This document shows positions 25,862-33,191 of a stretch of 64,000 nt of DNA, piece by piece. The translations under genes were made by a program, and so were the position numbers. The notes beneath the pieces were generated by a model. The model saw only the letters and a list, made by a program, of their open reading frames with translations. It did not search any database and was not told where the DNA came from. Within the stretch, counting starts at the first letter, position 1; each line of letters begins with the position of its first letter. This DNA is from Bacteroidia bacterium. GTDB lineage: Bacteria > Bacteroidota > Bacteroidia > Flavobacteriales > Flavobacteriaceae. The stretch is taken from the NCBI GenBank assembly GCA_030430385.1, contig JAUIFO010000007.1, positions 62,001 through 126,000 of the forward strand. Direction: 5' to 3'.

Positions 25862-25892
25862 AAACCACTATTATTGTTAAAGTGGTTTTTTT
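25862..25892 (+). terminator. Terminator of the T9SS BNR protein gene
   Basis: AAACCACT (25862-25869) pairs with AGTGGTTT (25881-25888); T-tract to 25892. It is 17 bp after the stop codon. Confidence 0.8.
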
Positions 25893-25921
25893 AATACAAT
25901 ATTCAATCGAAATTTGCAGTT

Positions 25922-26539
25922 ATGGAATTTTCATCTAAACTTCTTGAAAATGCAGTCAATGAGATGTCGCAGTTGCCTGGTATTGGTAAGCGAACAGCGC
26001 TAAGATTAGTCTTACATTTGCTAAGACAGCCTGAATCGCAAACGCTTAATTTGGCTGATGCGTTAAGTGAGATGAAAACACAAATCAAATACTGTAAGAG
26101 TTGTCATAATATTAGCGATACCGAATTGTGCGAAATTTGTGCAAATCCTCATAGAACTAAAGAACTAATCTGTGTGGTCGAAGATATTAGAGATGTTATG
26201 GCTATCGAAAATACCAGTTCTTTTAGAGGGTTGTATCACGTTTTAGGAGGAAAAATTTCGCCTATGGATGGCATTGGTCCTAATGAGTTAAATATAAAGT
26301 CTTTGGTCGATAAAGTAAGGCAAGGTGAGATTAAAGAGCTCATTTTCGCTTTGGGTTCTACAATGGAAGGCGATACAACTAACTTTTACATTTATAAGCA
26401 AATACAAGATTGTGATGTGATTACATCGACGATCTCTAGAGGAATCTCTGTTGGAAACGAATTAGAGTACACAGACGAAATTACTTTAGGTAGAAGCATC
26501 ATCAATCGCATTCCGTTTGAAGCCTCACTAAAATCATAA
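25922..26539 (+). CDS. recR: Recombination mediator RecR
   Basis: RecR works with RecO and RecF to load RecA onto single-stranded gaps. The 205-residue protein has an N-terminal helix-hairpin-helix ([20 protein letters not shown]), a zinc finger ([16 protein letters not shown]; Cys-x2-Cys ... Cys-x2-Cys), a Toprim domain (about 80-175; [33 protein letters not shown]) and the C-terminal tail [23 protein letters not shown] shortened here by motif. Length is normal. The glycosyltransferase starts 2 bp after its stop. Confidence 0.97.
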   Translation: MEFSSKLLENAVNEMSQLPGIGKRTALRLVLHLLRQPESQTLNLADALSEMKTQIKYCKSCHNISDTELCEICANPHRTKELICVVEDIRDVMAIENTSSFRGLYHVLGGKISPMDGIGPNELNIKSLVDKVRQGEIKELIFALGSTMEGDTTNFYIYKQIQDCDVITSTISRGISVGNELEYTDEITLGRSIINRIPFEASLKS

Positions 26540-26541
26540 TA

Positions 26542-27630
26542 TTGAAGCTTTCAATACTCATATTAAATTATAATGTCAGATACTTTTTAGAATTGTGTCT
26601 CACCAGTGTCGAAGCGGCTATTAAAGATCTAGATGCCGAGATTATTGTTGTAGATAACCATTCTAGCGATGATAGCTGCGATATGGTCAAAGCTAAGTTT
26701 CCGAAAGTAACCTTAATTCCAAATGCTGAGAATTATGGGTTTTCTAAAGGAAATAACATTGGTGTAACCTACGCTAAGGGAGAATATCTGTGCATTTTAA
26801 ATCCAGATACTGTTGTTGCAGAAGATACATTCAAAATGTTGTTGCCTTTTGTTGAAGCGCAAAATAACTTAGGCTTATTAGGATGTCGACTTATTGATGG
26901 CACAGGAAGTTTTCTTCCGGAATCAAAACGATATGTACCTACACCAAGTGTAGCCATTAAAAAAATGCTGGGTTTTACAGATTCATATTATGTTAAAACA
27001 CTTGATCAGAAAAGTATTGGGAATGTTCCGGTTTTAGTTGGTGCATTTATGATGGTAAAACGTGACATTTACAATCAGGTTGGTGGTTTTGATGAAGACT
27101 ATTTTATGTATGGCGATGATGTGGATTTATCTTATAAAATTGAAAAAGCTGGCTACCAAAATATGTATAACGGACAATCCTCTATCATCCATTATAAAGG
27201 TGAAAGCACTTTAAAAGATAAAGTTTATGCGAAGCGCTTTTATGGTGCTATGCAGATTTTTTATAAAAAATATTTTAGCTCAAATATCGTGTTCAATATT
27301 TTGGTGTGGTTCGGAATTCGGTTTGCAACTTGGTTTCAAAAACCACCTAAACCGCTCAATATCAATTCTGAAAAAACGGTTTTAATTTCCAACAACCAAA
27401 TTCCTGAGTTAGATGCTATTGTGAAGTTTGAATTATTGACTTACGAAAACAATACCGAATACATTTTAGATAATAATTACCTCAGTTTTAAGTCAATCAT
27501 CGAAATCCTTTCCAATTCACCTAAAAATTGCAATGCCACATTTAAAATTTTACCAAAAAAGGCTAACTTTATCATCGGAAGTAACAGCTCTAAAAGTCGT
27601 GGTGCAGTAATTCCATTAAAGCATAATTAA
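26542..27630 (+). CDS. Family 2 glycosyltransferase (rhamnosyltransferase-like), TTG start
   Basis: A 362-residue GT-A fold enzyme: MKLSILILNYNVRYFLELCL at the N-terminus, EIIVVDNHSSDDSCDMV (nucleotide-sugar site), NYGFSKGNNIGVTYAKGEY, the DXD-like LNPDTVVAED, and GGFDEDYFMYGDDVDLSYKI (acceptor-site ED-like motif), as in rhamnosyltransferase-like GT2 proteins of cell-surface polysaccharides. The C-terminal third shows no clear homology to me. The start is TTG at 26542; no in-frame ATG precedes the conserved LILNYN strand, and the recR stop is only 2 bp upstream. Donor and acceptor are unknown. Confidence 0.9.
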   Translation: MKLSILILNYNVRYFLELCLTSVEAAIKDLDAEIIVVDNHSSDDSCDMVKAKFPKVTLIPNAENYGFSKGNNIGVTYAKGEYLCILNPDTVVAEDTFKMLLPFVEAQNNLGLLGCRLIDGTGSFLPESKRYVPTPSVAIKKMLGFTDSYYVKTLDQKSIGNVPVLVGAFMMVKRDIYNQVGGFDEDYFMYGDDVDLSYKIEKAGYQNMYNGQSSIIHYKGESTLKDKVYAKRFYGAMQIFYKKYFSSNIVFNILVWFGIRFATWFQKPPKPLNINSEKTVLISNNQIPELDAIVKFELLTYENNTEYILDNNYLSFKSIIEILSNSPKNCNATFKILPKKANFIIGSNSSKSRGAVIPLKHN

Positions 27631-27665
27631 TTGAAATAATCGCAACGATCTAACTGATTTTTCAT

Positions 27666-27673
27666 TAATTTTG
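27666..27673 (+). promoter_or_regulatory. -7 box (TAATTTTG) before the E2 gene
   Basis: TAATTTTG matches the -7 consensus and would give a leader of about 30 nt to the ATG at 27711. No TTG at the right -33 distance. Confidence 0.5.
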
Positions 27674-27710
27674 CAATCGTTAAATCAATAATTGACCTTA
27701 GATTACAGAT

Positions 27711-29045
27711 ATGGCAAAATTTGAACTAAAGCTCCCTAAAATGGGAGAGAGTGTTGCTGAAGCAACAATTACATCATGGTTAAAGGACGTTGGTGATACT
27801 ATTGAAGCCGATGAAGCAGTTTTAGAAATTGCAACAGATAAGGTAGATAGTGAAGTGCCAAGTGAAGTTGATGGTGTTTTAGTTGAAAAGCTATTTGACG
27901 TCGATGATGTTGTTCAGGTCGGACAAACCATAGCAGTTATTGAAATAGAAGGTGAAGCATCAGCTGCCACTACAGCACCTCAAGCTGAACCTGTAAAACA
28001 TGATGCCAATGAAGAGCCTGTAGCTGTTGCTGAGGTTTCAAAAACGGTTGTTGCAGCCAAAGATACTGTGGCTCCTGTAATTAGTTCTGGAGATCGTTTT
28101 TATTCGCCTTTGGTCAAAAATATGGCTAAACAAGAAGGTATTTCACAAGAAGAACTTGATGCCATTCCTGGAACAGGTAAAGACGGACGCGTCACAAAAA
28201 ATGATATGCTATCGTATATTGAGAACAGATCTTCTCAACCTGCTTCAGCACCAAAACAAACAGAAACAACGTCAACACCAGCACCATCTAAACCTGCGCA
28301 AGCTAAACAAGAAAGTGCTCCAGTTGTTGCAACTGGTGATGATGAGATTATTGAAATGACACGAATGGGCAAACTCATTGCGCATCATATGGTAGAATCT
28401 GTGCAAACATCTGCACATGTTCAAAGTTTTATTGAAGCAGATGTAACTAAAATATGGAATTGGCGTAAAAAAGTTAAAGACGAGTTCTTAAAGCGTGAAG
28501 GCGAAAACTTAACGTTCACTCCAATTTTTATGGAGGCTGTGGCAAAAGCATTACGCGATTTCCCAATGATGAACATTTCTGTTCAGGGCGATTCAATCAT
28601 TAAGAAGAAACATATCAACTTAGGAATGGCTGCTGCACTTCCTGATGGGAATTTAATTGTGCCTGTTATTAAAGATGCGGATCAGTTGAATTTGGTTGGG
28701 ATGACCAAAAAAGTGAATGATCTCGCTAATAGAGCACGAAATAATGCGTTAAAACCAGATGATATTCAAGGTGGAACCTATACGGTTACTAATGTTGGAA
28801 CCTTTGGAAGTATTATGGGAACACCAATTATCAACCAACCACAAGTAGGTATTTTAGCCTTAGGTGCGATTAGAAAAGTGCCAGCTGTAGTAGAAACTGC
28901 TGAAGGTGATTTTATCGGAATCAGATACAGGATGTTCATGTCACACTCTTACGACCATCGTGTGGTTAATGGTGCTTTAGGTGGACAATTCGTAAAAGCC
29001 GTTAAAGATTATTTAGAAGCTTGGGATTCTGATAGAGAAATTTAA
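27711..29045 (+). CDS. 2-oxo acid dehydrogenase complex E2 (dihydrolipoamide acyltransferase)
   Basis: The E2 core enzyme transfers acyl groups from lipoyl-lysine to CoA. The 444-residue protein has an N-terminal lipoyl domain (1-78; lipoylated Lys44 in EIATDKVDSE), an Ala/Pro/Glu-rich linker, a peripheral subunit-binding domain (about 130-170: FYSPLVKNMAKQEGISQEEL ... GTGKDGRVTKNDM), another flexible linker and the C-terminal catalytic domain (about 210-440) with YDHRVVNGALGG carrying the catalytic His. It stands alone, without E1 or E3 genes beside it. Similarity to branched-chain-type E2 (single lipoyl domain) is my impression; the acyl substrate is not proven. Confidence 0.93.
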   Translation: MAKFELKLPKMGESVAEATITSWLKDVGDTIEADEAVLEIATDKVDSEVPSEVDGVLVEKLFDVDDVVQVGQTIAVIEIEGEASAATTAPQAEPVKHDANEEPVAVAEVSKTVVAAKDTVAPVISSGDRFYSPLVKNMAKQEGISQEELDAIPGTGKDGRVTKNDMLSYIENRSSQPASAPKQTETTSTPAPSKPAQAKQESAPVVATGDDEIIEMTRMGKLIAHHMVESVQTSAHVQSFIEADVTKIWNWRKKVKDEFLKREGENLTFTPIFMEAVAKALRDFPMMNISVQGDSIIKKKHINLGMAAALPDGNLIVPVIKDADQLNLVGMTKKVNDLANRARNNALKPDDIQGGTYTVTNVGTFGSIMGTPIINQPQVGILALGAIRKVPAVVETAEGDFIGIRYRMFMSHSYDHRVVNGALGGQFVKAVKDYLEAWDSDREI

Positions 29046-29053
29046 ATCGCATT

Positions 29054-29080
29054 GTCATTCCGACCGAAGTGGAGGAATCT
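29054..29080. repeat. Dispersed repeat GTCATTCCGACCGAAGTGG...GGAATCT
   Basis: A 27-bp element just after the E2 stop, beginning GTCATTCC and ending GGAATCT (imperfect inverted ends ATTCC/GGAAT). Related in sequence and position to the elements at 14663-14689 and 29931-30003. Confidence 0.6.
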
Positions 29081-29091
29081 AAAATATATAC

Positions 29092-29121
29092 GCACAATCA
29101 TTAGGTTGTGCTTTTCTTTTT
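29092..29121 (+). terminator. Terminator of the E2 gene
   Basis: GCACAA (29092-29097) pairs with TTGTGC (29106-29111), followed by TTTTCTTTTT. Its 3' arm contains the TTG that also fits as -33 of the next gene. Confidence 0.7.
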
Positions 29122-29137
29122 ATTCTAAGTATCTTTA
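29106..29137 (+). promoter_or_regulatory. Promoter of the exonuclease gene overlapping the terminator (TTG-N21-TATCTTTA)
   Basis: TTG (29106-29108), 21 nt, TATCTTTA (29130-29137; one mismatch to TAnnTTTG). The ATG at 29152 follows by 14 bp. The -33 box is inside the 3' arm of the E2 terminator. Confidence 0.5.
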
Positions 29138-29151
29138 CAAAAAATTACTAC

Positions 29152-29928
29152 ATGCAACTCAACCTTTCTAAACCCATTTGCTTTTTTGATCTTGAAACCA
29201 CAGGGATCAATATTTCAAACGACAGAATTGTAGAAATATCAATCCTAAAAGTGCATCCTAACGGAAAAGAAGAAACCTACACACAACGTGTAAATCCAAC
29301 TATTCCTATTCCTCCAGAAGTCACAAAAGTGCATGGGATTTCAGATGCCGATGTTGCTGATAAACCAACGTTTAAAGAGATTTCTAAAGACGTCCATAAT
29401 TTGATCAAAGACTCCGATTTAGGCGGATTTAACTCTAACCGATTTGATATTCCATTGTTGGCTGAAGAAATGCTTCGTGCTGAGATCGATTTTGATATGA
29501 AAAGCAGAGCTTCTATTGATGTGCAAACCATTTTTCATAAAATGGAACAACGTACCTTGAGTGCTGCCTATAAATTTTATTGCGATAAAAATTTAGATGA
29601 TGCTCATAGTGCTGAAGCTGATACAAAAGCGACTTACGAAGTCTTAAAAGCGCAACTAGATCGTTACGAAGATTTGGAAAATGATACCAAGTTCTTGGCT
29701 GAATTTAGCTCTCGAAAGAAGTTTGCTGATTTTGCAGGATTTTTGATCTATAATAAAGAAGGTCAGGAATGTTTTTCTTTTGGAAAACATAAAGGTAAGC
29801 TTGTTACAGATGTTCTAGAAAGCGAGCCTGGTTATTTTGGTTGGTTGCTCAATGCTGATTTTCCGTTGTATACTAAAAAAGTATTGACAGCCATCAAGCT
29901 CAGAGCATTCAATAATAAATTACAGTAA
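29152..29928 (+). CDS. DnaQ-like 3'-5' exonuclease with C-terminal DUF3820
   Basis: A 258-residue DEDDh exonuclease: ExoI motif FFDLETTGI (Asp13, Glu15), ExoII around LGGFNSNRFDIPLLAEEM, and ExoIII HSAEADTKATYEVL (His and Asp). The C-terminal ~55 residues (ECFSFGKHKGKLVTDVL, YFGWLLNADFPLYTKK) match the DUF3820 module, a short domain found alone or attached to nucleases. It is not the polymerase III epsilon subunit of the replisome by context (no dnaE nearby); likely a repair or RNA/DNA-end-processing nuclease. A composite dispersed repeat separates it from the next gene. Confidence 0.88.
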   Translation: MQLNLSKPICFFDLETTGINISNDRIVEISILKVHPNGKEETYTQRVNPTIPIPPEVTKVHGISDADVADKPTFKEISKDVHNLIKDSDLGGFNSNRFDIPLLAEEMLRAEIDFDMKSRASIDVQTIFHKMEQRTLSAAYKFYCDKNLDDAHSAEADTKATYEVLKAQLDRYEDLENDTKFLAEFSSRKKFADFAGFLIYNKEGQECFSFGKHKGKLVTDVLESEPGYFGWLLNADFPLYTKKVLTAIKLRAFNNKLQ

Positions 29929-29930
29929 TG

Positions 29931-30003
29931 GTCATTCCTGATAGAGCAGGAATCCAATGTTTAAATTCAAATAATAGCGATTCCGTATCAAGTGCGGAAT
30001 GAC
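29931..30003. repeat. Composite inverted dispersed repeat (two GTCATTCC units head to head)
   Basis: GTCATTCC at 29931-29938 is mirrored by GGAATGAC at 29996-30003. Each end carries its own small unit: GTCATTCC...GGAATC (29931-29954) and, on the minus strand, GTCATTCCGCACTTG...GGAATC (30003-29979), separated by about 24 bp of AT-rich sequence. It fills nearly the whole gap between the exonuclease and FAH genes. Confidence 0.65.
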
Positions 30004-30015
30004 AATTAATGAGCA

Positions 30016-30627
30016 ATGAAACTTATTTGTATAGGTAGAAATTACACCGAACACATCAAAGAACTGGAAAACGAAAAACCTACAGATCCTGTGGTGTTTT
30101 TGAAGCCAGACACGTCTATTTTACTCAAAAAACAACCTTTTTTCATTCCTGATTTCTCTGAAGATGTGCATCATGAAGTGGAGCTCCTTGTGAAAATTAA
30201 TAAGGTTGGAAAACACATCGCTAAGAAATTTGCACATAAATATTATGATGAGATTGGTTTAGGAATCGATTTTACTGCGAGAGATCTTCAATCAAAATTA
30301 AAGGCTAAAGGTTTGCCTTGGGAAAAAGCCAAAGCTTTTGATGGTGCTGCTGTTATTGGGTCTTGGTTACCAAAGTCTAATTTTGAGTGTGTAGATAATA
30401 TTAATTTCAGTTTACAAAAAAATGAAGTTGTGGTTCAAAAAGGAAATACAAGCTTAATGCTGTATAAAGTTGATGAAATTATTGAATATGTCTCAAAATA
30501 TTTTACTTTAAAGATTGGAGATATTATATTTACGGGAACTCCTGCTGGAGTTGGCAAAGTTATTGCTAACGATAGACTAACAGGATTTATAGAAGACAAA
30601 CAAATGTTTTCAATAACAGTCAAATAA
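30016..30627 (+). CDS. Fumarylacetoacetate hydrolase (FAH) family protein
   Basis: A 203-residue FAH-domain protein with the metal-binding acidic cluster HHEVELLVKINKVGK, FTARDLQSKLKAKGLPWEKAKAFD and the C-terminal IIFTGTPAGVG, all diagnostic. Small stand-alone members act as acylpyruvate hydrolases or oxaloacetate decarboxylases; which applies here is not clear. It starts a compact run with the Hpt protein (ATG abuts the TAA at 30625-30627) and cinA. Confidence 0.88.
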   Translation: MKLICIGRNYTEHIKELENEKPTDPVVFLKPDTSILLKKQPFFIPDFSEDVHHEVELLVKINKVGKHIAKKFAHKYYDEIGLGIDFTARDLQSKLKAKGLPWEKAKAFDGAAVIGSWLPKSNFECVDNINFSLQKNEVVVQKGNTSLMLYKVDEIIEYVSKYFTLKIGDIIFTGTPAGVGKVIANDRLTGFIEDKQMFSITVK

Positions 30628-30969
30628 ATGGAACAACATTACAAGTTATACAGAGTAAAAGAATTAGCAGACAATGATATGGATTTCGTGAAATCGCTTG
30701 CAGAGGCATTTCTAGAAGAAGTTCCTGTAGATGCCGAGCGTCTTAAAAACGCCGTAGCAGAAGAGGATTATTTCAATGCCTATCAGGCTGCTCATAAAAT
30801 GAAACCAACTGTTGACCTTTTTGAACTAGGTGTATTGCAAGATCTCATCGTAGTACAAGATTGGGGCAAATTTGAAAAAGTTGGAGAAGATTGCTCAATA
30901 GAATTACAGCGTGTCCTTGCTGCTGTCGAATTGGCTACTGCTGAAATTAAAAGAGATTTCAATTTGTAA
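30628..30969 (+). CDS. Hpt-domain phosphotransfer protein
   Basis: A 113-residue helical histidine phosphotransfer (Hpt) domain, MEQHYKLYRV to the C-terminal helix. The phospho-site motif is QAAHKMKPTVDLFEL with His56; the KP after HKM is the usual Hpt pattern. Such proteins relay phosphate between hybrid kinases and response regulators; no partner lies nearby, so it probably serves a distant phosphorelay. Start abuts the FAH stop; its TAA overlaps the cinA ATG by one base, so the three genes are translationally coupled. Confidence 0.85.
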   Translation: MEQHYKLYRVKELADNDMDFVKSLAEAFLEEVPVDAERLKNAVAEEDYFNAYQAAHKMKPTVDLFELGVLQDLIVVQDWGKFEKVGEDCSIELQRVLAAVELATAEIKRDFNL

Positions 30970-32216
30970 TGCAAGCCGAAATTATTACCATTGGCGATGA
31001 AATTCTTATTGGCCAAATTGTAGATTCTAATTCGGCATTTATTGGTAAAGAATTCAATAAAATTGGAGTTTCTATATACCAAATCACTTCCGTTCAAGAC
31101 GATAAAGATCATATCTTAAAAGCACTTTCTGAAGCCGAATCTAATGCAGATATCGTTATTTTAACAGGTGGCTTAGGACCAACAAAAGATGATGTGACTA
31201 AAACAACCATAGCACATTATTTTAATGATACTTTGATTGAAAATGTTCAGGTTAGAAAACACATTGAGCATTTATGGAAAGTGTATGTCAAAAAACCTCT
31301 AAAGCAAGTCAACATTGATCAGGCACTTGTACCCTCTAAATCAAAAGTCTTAATGAATGCCTACGGAAGCGCTCCTGGTATGTGGCTAGAAAAAAATAAT
31401 ACTATTTTTATCTCGCTTCCTGGTGTGCCTTTCGAAATGAAAGCATTAATTACAAACGAGGTAATTCCTAAAATTAGAAGCCAATTTAAATTGCCTTTTA
31501 TTCAGCATCGAACATTCTTAACCTATGGTCTAGGTGAAAGTTCGCTAGCTGAACGCATTGAAGATTTTGAGAATGAACTTCCCAAATTTATCAAATTGGC
31601 ATATTTACCAAGTCTCGGACGTGTTAGATTGCGATTGTCTGCCAAAGGTGATGCTAAGCAGGTCATTGAAGCCGAAATGCAAAGACAAACCGAAAAGCTA
31701 TTGCCTTTAATTCAAGATGTGTTTACAGGATTTGAAGATGAGGTTTCCATTGAAGCTATGATTGGCATGTATTTAACAGAAAAAAATAAAACAGTAGCAA
31801 CTGCCGAAAGTTGTACAGGTGGTGCCATTGCACAACGTTTTACTGCCAATCCTGGTGCATCTAAATATTTTAAAGGCAGCATTGTGTGTTACACTAAAGC
31901 GGTAAAGATCAATACGCTTGGCGTTCCTGAAGCGCTTATAGATGCACATTCTGTTGTGAGTAAAGAGGTCGCAGAAGCGATGGCTTTAAATTGTTTACAG
32001 AAATTAAATTCAGATTATGCCATAGCTACAACTGGAAATGCTGGACCAACATTAGACGATACAGATGAAAGCCTAGGCATTGTTTACATTGCTATTGCTA
32101 CAAAAGATAAAGTTTATTCAGAACGATTTAGCTTTGGAAACCATCGTGTAAAAGTCATAAATAAGGCGGTCAATAAAGCCTTAGAAATGCTTCAAAAAGA
32201 AATTTTAAAAAAGTAA
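30969..32216 (+). CDS. cinA: CinA-family protein (NMN amidohydrolase / competence-damage inducible)
   Basis: A 415-residue two-domain protein. The N-terminal MoCF/COG1058 domain (1-170) has EIITIGDEILIGQIVDSNS and LTGGLGPTKDDVT; the C-terminal CinA/PncC domain (about 255-415) has TVATAESCTGGAIAQRFTAN, the active-site Ser region, and TTGNAGPTLDD. In other bacteria the pair acts as ADP-ribose pyrophosphatase and nicotinamide mononucleotide deamidase in NAD recycling. The start overlaps the Hpt stop codon. Length is standard. Confidence 0.95.
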   Translation: MQAEIITIGDEILIGQIVDSNSAFIGKEFNKIGVSIYQITSVQDDKDHILKALSEAESNADIVILTGGLGPTKDDVTKTTIAHYFNDTLIENVQVRKHIEHLWKVYVKKPLKQVNIDQALVPSKSKVLMNAYGSAPGMWLEKNNTIFISLPGVPFEMKALITNEVIPKIRSQFKLPFIQHRTFLTYGLGESSLAERIEDFENELPKFIKLAYLPSLGRVRLRLSAKGDAKQVIEAEMQRQTEKLLPLIQDVFTGFEDEVSIEAMIGMYLTEKNKTVATAESCTGGAIAQRFTANPGASKYFKGSIVCYTKAVKINTLGVPEALIDAHSVVSKEVAEAMALNCLQKLNSDYAIATTGNAGPTLDDTDESLGIVYIAIATKDKVYSERFSFGNHRVKVINKAVNKALEMLQKEILKK

Positions 32217-32225
32217 CACTTTTAG

Positions 32226-32257
32226 TTTGTTGGTATTGCAAAGTTTTCTTAAATTTG
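32226..32257 (+). promoter_or_regulatory. Textbook Bacteroidetes promoter of the rpmB operon (TTTG-N20-TAAATTTG)
   Basis: TTTG (32226-32229) and TAAATTTG (32250-32257) separated by 20 nt match both consensus elements of the primary sigma factor. Start of transcription is expected a few bases after 32257, giving a leader of about 35 nt before rpmB. Confidence 0.85.
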
Positions 32258-32296
32258 CACCCTGTTTTAAAGAAACATCATTAAAGTTAGAAAGAA

Positions 32297-32533
32297 ATGT
32301 CAAGAGTTTGTGAACTTACAGGAAAGAAAGCAATGGTTGGGAACAACGTATCTCACGCTATGAATAAAACGAAGCGTAAATTTAACGCTAACTTAATCAA
32401 AAAGCGTTTCTACATTCCTGAAGAAGATAAGTGGGTTACTTTAAAAGTATCAACTTCAGCATTGAAAACAATCAACAAGATTGGTATTTCTGCTGCAATT
32501 AAAGAAGCTAAATCTAAAGGATTTTTAAAATAA
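32297..32533 (+). CDS. rpmB: 50S ribosomal protein L28
   Basis: A 78-residue L28: MSRVCELTGKKAMVGNNVSH at the N-terminus and NKTKRKFNANL, the hallmark of the family, then VSTSALKTINKIG. It is the first gene of the rpmB-rpmG-DUF4295 operon, behind an exact TTTG-N20-TAAATTTG promoter (32226-32257). The single N-terminal cysteine shows no zinc-binding CxxC pair, so this is the zinc-free form. Confidence 0.98.
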   Translation: MSRVCELTGKKAMVGNNVSHAMNKTKRKFNANLIKKRFYIPEEDKWVTLKVSTSALKTINKIGISAAIKEAKSKGFLK

Positions 32534-32561
32534 AAAGCGTAACGCGTAAATACCTCGTAAG

Positions 32562-32744
32562 ATGGCAAAAAAAGGAAATAGAATTCAGGTTATATTAGAA
32601 TGTACTGAGCACAAAGAGTCTGGACAACCAGGAACGTCTCGTTACATCACTACTAAAAATAAAAAGAATACGCCAGATAGATTAGAGATTAAAAAATTTA
32701 ATCCTATTCTTAAGCGTATGACAGTTCATAAAGAGATAAAATAA
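32562..32744 (+). CDS. rpmG: 50S ribosomal protein L33
   Basis: A 60-residue L33 ([51 protein letters not shown]). Only one cysteine is present, so the zinc-binding C+ form is excluded. It lies 28 bp after rpmB and 7 bp before the DUF4295 gene, in one operon. Confidence 0.98.
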   Translation: MAKKGNRIQVILECTEHKESGQPGTSRYITTKNKKNTPDRLEIKKFNPILKRMTVHKEIK

Positions 32745-32751
32745 TTAAGTC

Positions 32752-32904
32752 ATGGCAAAGAAATCAGTAGCATCATTACAAACAGGATCTAAAAGACTTA
32801 CCAAAGCTATTAAAATGGTAAAGTCACCAAAAACAGGCGCTTATATGTTTGTGGAGTCAGTAATGGCACCTGACATGGTAAATGACTTTTTTAACAAAAA
32901 ATAA
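32752..32904 (+). CDS. DUF4295 small basic protein of the rpmB-rpmG operon
   Basis: An unbroken 50-codon frame (ATG 32752, TAA 32902-32904). The product starts MAKKSVASLQTGSKRLTKAI and ends APDMVNDFFNKK. It is basic and matches the Bacteroidota-specific DUF4295 family, which sits after rpmG in this phylum and may be a ribosome-associated protein; this is inferred from context. A perfect-palindrome terminator follows 24 bp downstream. Confidence 0.9.
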   Translation: MAKKSVASLQTGSKRLTKAIKMVKSPKTGAYMFVESVMAPDMVNDFFNKK

Positions 32905-32928
32905 TTTAGACAAAACCTGTTTAAATCC

Positions 32929-32960
32929 AAACTGCTTTCAAATTTGAAAGCAGTTTTTTT
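32929..32960 (+). terminator. Terminator of the rpmB operon (perfect palindrome)
   Basis: AAACTGCTTTCAAA (32929-32942) followed at once by its exact complement TTTGAAAGCAGTTT (32943-32956) and further T to 32960. The apical bases form the loop. Confidence 0.9.
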
Positions 32961-32973
32961 ATGGCTATATTTG
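32943..32973 (+). promoter_or_regulatory. ftsY promoter overlapping the rpmB-operon terminator (TTTG-N19-TATATTTG)
   Basis: TTTG (32943-32946) is the start of the 3' arm of the terminator stem; TATATTTG (32966-32973) follows after 19 nt. Both elements are exact. The transcript would carry a leader of about 210 nt that contains the dispersed repeat at 33033-33151. Confidence 0.7.
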
Positions 32974-33032
32974 AGCGTTTTTCTGCCAATTTAGCAGTTA
33001 AATTAAAAGGCAAGGTTGTTGTATATGGTTTT

Positions 33033-33151
33033 GGGCGTTCTCACCTTCACCAAAAGTTTCGGTGAGTCGGGCTTTCCGCTAAATCTTTTTTTCGCGTTCA
33101 CCGAGGTTCTCGAAGTGAAGAAAAAAAGGATATCACTGCAATCCCTAACGC
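33033..33151 (+). repeat. 119-bp dispersed repeat in the ftsY leader (GGGCGTT ... AATCCCTAACGC)
   Basis: Begins GGGCGTTCTCACCTTCACC, contains GTCGGGCTTTCCGCTAAATC and ends CAATCCCTAACGC. It encloses two hairpins with arms TCACC/GGTGA and TTCAC/GTGAA. A second, shorter copy is at 63423-63514 on the other strand. From memory this motif set is widespread in intergenic regions of Flavobacteriaceae; its nature is not established as far as I know. Confidence 0.7.
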
Positions 33152-33191
33152 GATATAGAACAACAAAACAAAAAAACAACGAAACGAAATA

